Origin: Bacillota bacterium
Lineage (GTDB): Bacteria > Bacillota > Clostridia > Christensenellales > SZUA-584
NCBI GenBank assembly: GCA_023436115.1
Contig: JAEZKQ010000030.1
Location: 124,001 to 188,000 of the forward strand
Length of the DNA: 64,000 nt
Direction of reading: 5' to 3'
This document shows, in pieces, positions 59,540-64,000 of the stretch (the stretch's first letter is position 1; every line of letters begins with the position of its first letter). The position numbers and the translations under genes were made by a program. Below the pieces are notes generated by a model that was given only the letters and a program-made list of their open reading frames with translations, ran no database searches and was not told where the DNA came from.

Positions 59540-60589
59540 TCATTCATCAGCAATGTAGAGTATATCGCTGGTGCCCCGCCCACCTTTATACGGACGGTTC
59601 ACAAACTTCCCTTGAAACACCATTTCCGAAGACTGACCGCCGTCCAGGTTGAAAGCCACCTTGCATCCAATATCATAAAACAACTGAGACATTTGCTTTA
59701 ATGTATATCCGTTGGAATAACCCGGCTGCCTGCCGTCTACCACCACAAAGCAGTAATGGCCCGGCTCATAATACCCCACAGCCGTACGCGGGTTGGCAGG
59801 GTTTAATGTGCTGTTGAATTCCTCCATAGGTTTTCCATTCTCCAGCAGCATCGGGCCAAATGTCCAAACCTGATATGCACCATCCTGTTTTATCTTCTCC
59901 ATATCAATAGTCTGTGCCGTATACGTGTTCATACTGCCATCATAACTTAAGACAAGCGAATCTTGATAAATTTCTTCCCGGTACATAACACCGTTACGCA
60001 CAACAGGCCCTGAATTCGTCCCGCTGTAATCACCGTTTATGGCAAGCACTGCTTTTTTTTGTCGTGCGATATCTAACGTGGAATCATGCATACCGCTTCC
60101 AAACCTATCTTTTGCAAATGCTGTTTTGAAATACTTTATATCGGCTAAATAAATATCAGCAATATAATAAGTGACTCCGTCGCGTTGAACGGTCTGAATG
60201 CTGATACTAATTTTATCGCTTTTGTAGGAGTTGTCTGTCTGTTCAACATTGCCATCAGTGAATTTGTCGGCATATTTCTCCTTCCAGGTCAATTCAGGCG
60301 ATTTTATATTATGTAATGAATCCAAAAGATCAAGCTGATTTTCGCTGACTTCCTTTCCTTCCGTAATGAGCCCGGACTGTAAGGAACCTGGTAAAACTGT
60401 CGCATTTTTAGACAAATCCCGCGGCAAAAGAAAATAATACATTGAAAAGAAGTAGAGCGCAAATGCCGCCAGAACAAAATCATATATAATAGCGCGAATC
60501 AGCCACCGCTTTGTTTTTTTTCTTGACTGCTTATTGACTGATACCTCACTATCCATTTTTTTATAAGAGGTCTTATTATAATCCGTCAT
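59540..60589 (-). CDS. Phosphodiester glycosidase family (NAGPA-domain) membrane protein
   Basis: A 349-residue type II membrane protein: basic N-terminus, one helix (about 29-51), then a linker and the NAGPA-type domain (about 140-345). Family marks: KKAVLAINGDYSGTNSGPVV, RTAVGYYEPGHYCFVVVDGR, GYTLKQMSQLFYDIGCKVA and the catalytic-region NLDGGQSSEMVF. Homologues uncap GlcNAc-1-phosphodiesters or act in exopolysaccharide and wall teichoic polymer metabolism. Extracytoplasmic. AAAAGGATAA precedes the ATG. Confidence 0.9.
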   Translation of the reverse strand: MTDYNKTSYKKMDSEVSVNKQSRKKTKRWLIRAIIYDFVLAAFALYFFSMYYFLLPRDLSKNATVLPGSLQSGLITEGKEVSENQLDLLDSLHNIKSPELTWKEKYADKFTDGNVEQTDNSYKSDKISISIQTVQRDGVTYYIADIYLADIKYFKTAFAKDRFGSGMHDSTLDIARQKKAVLAINGDYSGTNSGPVVRNGVMYREEIYQDSLVLSYDGSMNTYTAQTIDMEKIKQDGAYQVWTFGPMLLENGKPMEEFNSTLNPANPRTAVGYYEPGHYCFVVVDGRQPGYSNGYTLKQMSQLFYDIGCKVAFNLDGGQSSEMVFQGKFVNRPYKGGRGTSDILYIADE

Positions 60590-60733
60590 TTATCCTTTTA
60601 AATCTTCAACATATTTTTATGTATTTGTGCAGCTATGCTTATTTTATGCCATTCTGATTGGGTTTATCATGAGCCTATATGGTATAATAAGACAAACACT
60701 CCTCTCAAAGAGCAGCGAAATGCACCTTATGAT

Positions 60734-61243
60734 TTAATTGATTATGGAGCCCCCTGAATCAAAAAAAACGATCCTCGGCATAAGAACTGCCGCGATATCA
60801 ATGAGTCCGAATGAAAAGTATTGATTCCTTCTTTTGTCGCTTGGTGAACCGGGATTGAATAACAAAATACCGTTATGAAATTGGCAATATGGGATATGGC
60901 TATGGCCGAATATGATGCAATGGACATGATCATTTTTGAAGCAACTGGCCGCTCTGTCTTGTGTTTTTCCTACGCCATCATGTCCATGGCAGACGCCGAA
61001 TTCAAAGCCGCCCAGTGTGATTATCTTTTTTTGCCCAAATTTTATTTTTAAATCAGCAGAATCCAGATTTCCGGCAACAGCGGTTACAGGTGCCAGTCTT
61101 TCAAGCTCTGTGATAACATTTCTATCCAAAATATCTCCTGCGTGGATGATATGATTGACTGTACAAAATGCTTGAAAAATGACACTTGGTAAACAATGGG
61201 GTTTAGAAAACAAATGCGTATCTGATACAACACCAATCGTCAT
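60734..61243 (-). CDS. YfcE/MJ0936-family metallophosphoesterase
   Basis: A 169-residue phosphodiesterase. Metal-binding motifs in order: VVSDTHLF (about 5-12), HAGDILD (about 35-41), VAGNLDS (about 56-62), CHGHD (about 84-88) and GHSHIPYC (about 112-119), with NPGSPSDKRRN near the end. Small members hydrolyse cyclic or bis-phosphodiesters in vitro. Natural substrate unknown. Confidence 0.92.
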   Translation of the reverse strand: MTIGVVSDTHLFSKPHCLPSVIFQAFCTVNHIIHAGDILDRNVITELERLAPVTAVAGNLDSADLKIKFGQKKIITLGGFEFGVCHGHDGVGKTQDRAASCFKNDHVHCIIFGHSHIPYCQFHNGILLFNPGSPSDKRRNQYFSFGLIDIAAVLMPRIVFFDSGGSIIN

Positions 61244-61261
61244 TGATTAAGCCCCTTATAA

Positions 61262-61293
61262 AAGCGGCCTCCTGATGATAAGCAGAAGGCCTT
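61262..61293 (-). terminator. Terminator of the 48-residue gene
   Basis: Minus strand AAGGCCTTCTG and CAGGAGGCC pair with one G-T, followed by GCTTTTAT. Confidence 0.6.
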
Positions 61294-61298
61294 GATTT

Positions 61299-61445
61299 TT
61301 AGAAATCCTCACCGTTTTGTTTGGGGCTGCTGTCACGCTTGTACTGTATCACGTCCGCTATCATTTCGGTTCGTTTTGCGTTTGCCCCTTTTTTCCCTTT
61401 GCTTCCTTTATTATCTCCGAATTGCTGATTCTTTTTATTTTTCAT
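61299..61445 (-). CDS. Small basic protein of unknown function
   Basis: A 48-residue protein starting MKNKKNQQFGDNKGSKGKKG, followed by a helix-prone segment TEMIADVIQYKRD. AGGAGGTGTTACG gives an excellent ribosome site for the ATG at 61445, and a terminator follows. The Lys/Gly-rich start recalls small spore or nucleic-acid-associated proteins, but I do not recognise the family. Confidence 0.65.
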   Translation of the reverse strand: MKNKKNQQFGDNKGSKGKKGANAKRTEMIADVIQYKRDSSPKQNGEDF

Positions 61446-61533
61446 CGTAACACCTCCTACATTATTTTATCCTTCTTTTTGTTTTTCACTAAACTTAAAA
61501 CGACAGTTTTCATCATTGAAAATCATTACCAAA

Positions 61534-61559
61534 TTAAAATAACACCTTAAAATAACACC
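61534..61559. repeat. Perfect 13-bp tandem repeat in a promoter region
   Basis: TTAAAATAACACC occurs twice head to tail, 29 bases before the proposed start of the cNMP/DUF2225 gene. It may be a regulator-binding direct repeat or simple slippage. Confidence 0.7.
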
Positions 61560-61587
61560 TTAATAAATATATAAGTATTGAATTCAA

Positions 61588-62997
61588 ATGGCAATTAACT
61601 TAAAAGGTCTTGATGCCGGGGTGAGTTGGAGGTATAGTGATGAAAGTATATTATATATTAAGGGGTCAAATTTTTTGATTAATATCAGCGTTATACAAAA
61701 ACTCTCTGAAGCAGTTAAGTTCAAAAAAGGCAGCGTAATCAGCACAGGAGTCCATTGCACCGATATGCATATCATACTCAAAGGTCAGGTGGGCATATAT
61801 TCAATTGACCAAAATACCGGTAAAAAGATGCTTGCATCATTCGGGCCGGGTGATTTCTTTAATGAAGAAGCGCTTATTTCTGACGAAAACCTGTCCACCG
61901 CTTCAGTTGCTTTAACTGATGTGATCACTTTGCCTATCAGTAAAAATAACGCTGTTTCTTTCATAAAAAACGAACCGGAAATGGCTTATGAACTGATAAA
62001 AGAACTTTGCGGGCGACTCAAAAAAACAGATTATATATATAACAGTTCAGATATCGACTCGGATTTTCAAATAAATGCAGAAATGTCCGACCTCCAAGAA
62101 CAGGATGAGATTATCCTTTCCGAGGCTGACGGCAATGAAAAAGAATCAAACGTTAGAATCGAGACCGAAGAGCAAGTCATGCCATCTTCTTTGCCAAACG
62201 ATTCAAAGTCTGCCTATACGGCTTTTGGTGACAATGATCAAGTGAGCACGGCTGACTCCAAAATAGCTGAACAAAAGATAATATCACTATTTCCGCAGGG
62301 TCATGGTCATTATCAACTCCCGCTTCATATCAACGATAAACTGTATGAAAAGAGCTATAATTGCCCGCTTTGTAAAAAAACTTTTAAAGCACTGCAAGTG
62401 AAAATGTCCAAGCTGGTCGTTGCTCAGACAGATCCAGACATGCGTGTTCGGTATAAGGATGTTGAGCCGCTTTATTTCGATGTGGTGACATGCCCTCATT
62501 GCTTATACAGTGCGCTGAACGATATATTTGACAGCCCGGACAAATTAAAGCCTGAATTACTCAACGACCTCGAAGCCATGAAGCCGGAAACACCTATTAC
62601 TCATGGAATCGGAATCGACACGTTTTCTGTATTTGCAGGTTATTATCTGGCTTTGTTTTGCGCTCCCAGATGCTTTTTAAAGCACAGCTTGGTTACAGCA
62701 AAGCTGCTATTAAAGCTTAGCCGCATTTATCAGGATTGCAGTGATGAATTTATGGAGATGGGTACGACCAAGCAGTCTCTTGATGCTTATATGGGATTCT
62801 ATCAAAAAGAGAATACCGATATGAAGCAAGAACAACAGCTATGCATCATCATTGCCGAATTGTGCTTTAAGCTCAACGACTTAAAAACCGCAAAGAACTT
62901 TTTCTTTAAGGCCAAAACGAATCGCTATGGCACTCCGATCATGCAGAACCATGCCGAGAGCAGATTGTTTGATATTCGCGAGATTGAGAAAAAATAA
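61588..62997 (+). CDS. Cyclic-nucleotide-binding domain fused to DUF2225
   Basis: A 469-residue soluble protein. Residues about 30-145 form a cNMP-type beta-roll (FKKGSVISTG, MHIILKGQVGIYS, FGPGDFFNEEALI), an acidic linker follows (about 150-225), and the C-terminal DUF2225 domain has two zinc-like cysteine pairs, YNCPLCKKTFKAL (about 253) and VTCPHCLYSAL (about 299), then helical repeats. No output DNA-binding domain. The ATG at 61588 lacks a good ribosome site; TTG at 61675 has AAGGGG upstream and may be the start. Function unknown. Confidence 0.82.
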   Translation: MAINLKGLDAGVSWRYSDESILYIKGSNFLINISVIQKLSEAVKFKKGSVISTGVHCTDMHIILKGQVGIYSIDQNTGKKMLASFGPGDFFNEEALISDENLSTASVALTDVITLPISKNNAVSFIKNEPEMAYELIKELCGRLKKTDYIYNSSDIDSDFQINAEMSDLQEQDEIILSEADGNEKESNVRIETEEQVMPSSLPNDSKSAYTAFGDNDQVSTADSKIAEQKIISLFPQGHGHYQLPLHINDKLYEKSYNCPLCKKTFKALQVKMSKLVVAQTDPDMRVRYKDVEPLYFDVVTCPHCLYSALNDIFDSPDKLKPELLNDLEAMKPETPITHGIGIDTFSVFAGYYLALFCAPRCFLKHSLVTAKLLLKLSRIYQDCSDEFMEMGTTKQSLDAYMGFYQKENTDMKQEQQLCIIIAELCFKLNDLKTAKNFFFKAKTNRYGTPIMQNHAESRLFDIREIEKK

Positions 62998-63001
62998 CCG
63001 G

Positions 63002-64000
63002 TCAGCGATTCTTTTTCAATAAAAGCCTCAGCCCTTTTATATAATGATGGTTGAGTATCTGGGTCAGGCCGTTAACGCCGTCTTTTGTAAATTGCCCGGT
63101 CATGCCTATAGCGCGCAGCGGCATATCCATGACTGTTGAGTTAAGCATTTTTTCAACATCGTCTCCTTCATTTGCCTTCATCGTTTTTATCGCCATTGAT
63201 ATTGCAATATTGACAAATATTCTGCCGGTAAAAGTGGATTGCAGCTCGAAAACGGGCGTGTTGATATGAAACGGCTTGCCTTTTCTGACTGACGGAAGCG
63301 GTCTGCCCACGAGCGCGATGAACTCACTTTCGGGTATATCCAGCGTTCCATCCGTATGCGGAAGTGAATAATACGATGGGGCCAGCAATCGGTAATCAGG
63401 CGCTTCACATTGAACAACAGCATTCACATTCACATTTGATTTAAGCCGTATATCCCTGCTGGACGCACCGATCAATATTTCGTAAAGGCCGCTTTCTACG
63501 CACCAATCATGAATATTGACGTTATAGTAGTTAAAAGCGTCTTTATCAAGTTTAAAGGACACTTCTTTCTCTTCGCCGGCATCAAGCGCAATCTTTGTGA
63601 ACGCTTTGAGCTCCTTATCGGCCTTAAAAACAGAAGAATTTTTGTGCGATACATAAAGCTGTATTATCTCTTTCCCCGCCAGTTTGCCAGTGTTTTTTAC
63701 CTTAAAGCTCACAGCAAGCGTATCGTGATCAGTGATATTCTCGCAGCTCAACTGAAGCGATGAATATTCAAAATCCGTATAGCTGAGTCCATGGCCGAAG
63801 GGATAAAGAACGTCCTTATGGGCTGTATCATAGTATCGGTAACCTGTAAACAGGCTCTCCCGATACTGCACGATATATTTATCATTGGCAAAATGCTTAT
63901 AACATGGCGTGTCTGAGAGCTTTAATGGAAATGTCTCTGCAAGCTTGCCTGACGGATTCACGTGGCCTAGCAAGAGGTTAACCGCTGCTTTACCACCCTG
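63002..64000 (-). CDS. Glycoside hydrolase family 3 beta-glucosidase, C-terminal part (runs off window)
   Basis: The reading frame is open to the window edge, so only the last 332 residues are seen. The end of the GH3 C-terminal alpha/beta domain (GHVNPSGKLAETFPLKLSDTP in part, YPFGHGLSYTDF) is followed by a fibronectin-III-like domain with VKNTGKLAGKEIIQLYVS and ending near GLYEILIGASSRDI. A further C-terminal region of about 120 residues follows. The nucleophile-bearing barrel lies outside. With the GH5 gene it points to use of plant beta-glucans. Confidence 0.9.
   Translation of the reverse strand, partial: QGGKAAVNLLLGHVNPSGKLAETFPLKLSDTPCYKHFANDKYIVQYRESLFTGYRYYDTAHKDVLYPFGHGLSYTDFEYSSLQLSCENITDHDTLAVSFKVKNTGKLAGKEIIQLYVSHKNSSVFKADKELKAFTKIALDAGEEKEVSFKLDKDAFNYYNVNIHDWCVESGLYEILIGASSRDIRLKSNVNVNAVVQCEAPDYRLLAPSYYSLPHTDGTLDIPESEFIALVGRPLPSVRKGKPFHINTPVFELQSTFTGRIFVNIAISMAIKTMKANEGDDVEKMLNSTVMDMPLRAIGMTGQFTKDGVNGLTQILNHHYIKGLRLLLKKNR

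Overview
The window reads as a chromosomal segment of an endospore-forming, probably anaerobic Clostridia-type Firmicute. Evidence: strong AAGGAGG-type ribosome sites and frequent TTG/GTG starts; three small acid-soluble spore protein genes (two alpha/beta-type, one Tlp); promoters matching the spore sigma factors SigG and SigK; Rex and a TM1266-type hydrogenase regulator; 2-hydroxyacyl-CoA dehydratase activase genes; and housekeeping genes of Firmicute type (hfq, lexA, rny, nadD-yqeK-rsfS, eno). Base composition looks moderate by eye. No phage, CRISPR array, rRNA or intact insertion sequence was seen.

Layout. 0-5 kb: hfq, a PLP-dependent lyase, lexA, a Xer-like tyrosine recombinase with a 34-bp palindrome just upstream of it, rnhA-proC and tRNA-Trp. 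5-15 kb: purB with an M19 dipeptidase, rny, the nadD-yqeK-rsfS operon, an NlpC/P60 wall hydrolase, a barrel protein and a macrodomain protein. 15-23 kb: accessory enzymes, a GIY-YIG/DUF6530 pair, an MFS exporter, mscL, an HD phosphohydrolase, the hydrogenase regulator and rex. 23-29 kb: a large chemoreceptor, a leaderless GH5 glucanase and a GtrA membrane protein. 29-32 kb: a three-gene dehydratase-activase cluster without a dehydratase. 32-38 kb: an RGG-repeat protein gene with a SigK-type promoter, a YlbF protein, an amidase-domain protein, a Family 2A encapsulin with its cysteine desulfurase cargo, and an M14 carboxypeptidase lipoprotein. 38-43 kb: a methyltransferase, a two-component system, small genes, and a TetR/flavodoxin pair. 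43-48 kb: a complete cyanophycin cycle (isoaspartyl dipeptidase, cyanophycinase, cyanophycin synthetase). 49-56 kb: spore protein genes, eno, an LCP protein, a Gly/Cys-rich micro-protein and two paralogous Cys-rich beta-barrel-like proteins. 56-64 kb: an arsenic resistance operon (ArsR, Acr3, ArsP-like permease, redoxin), a phosphodiester glycosidase, a phosphoesterase, a cNMP/DUF2225 protein and the C-terminal part of a GH3 glycosidase running off the window.

The most notable content is (i) a Family 2A encapsulin-cysteine desulfurase pair, known elsewhere as a sulfur-storing protein shell, in a spore former; (ii) a full cyanophycin nitrogen-storage operon 6 kb away; (iii) apparent spore-surface genes recognised by exact SigK promoter matches, including an unusual RGG-repeat protein; (iv) a family of dispersed intergenic repeats of about 160-190 bp, three copies in 64 kb, two bracketed by directly repeated hairpins; and (v) a lox/dif-shaped palindrome beside a lone tyrosine recombinase. 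Where a start codon was moved inward, the reason is the position of the ribosome binding site or an overlap with a neighbour.
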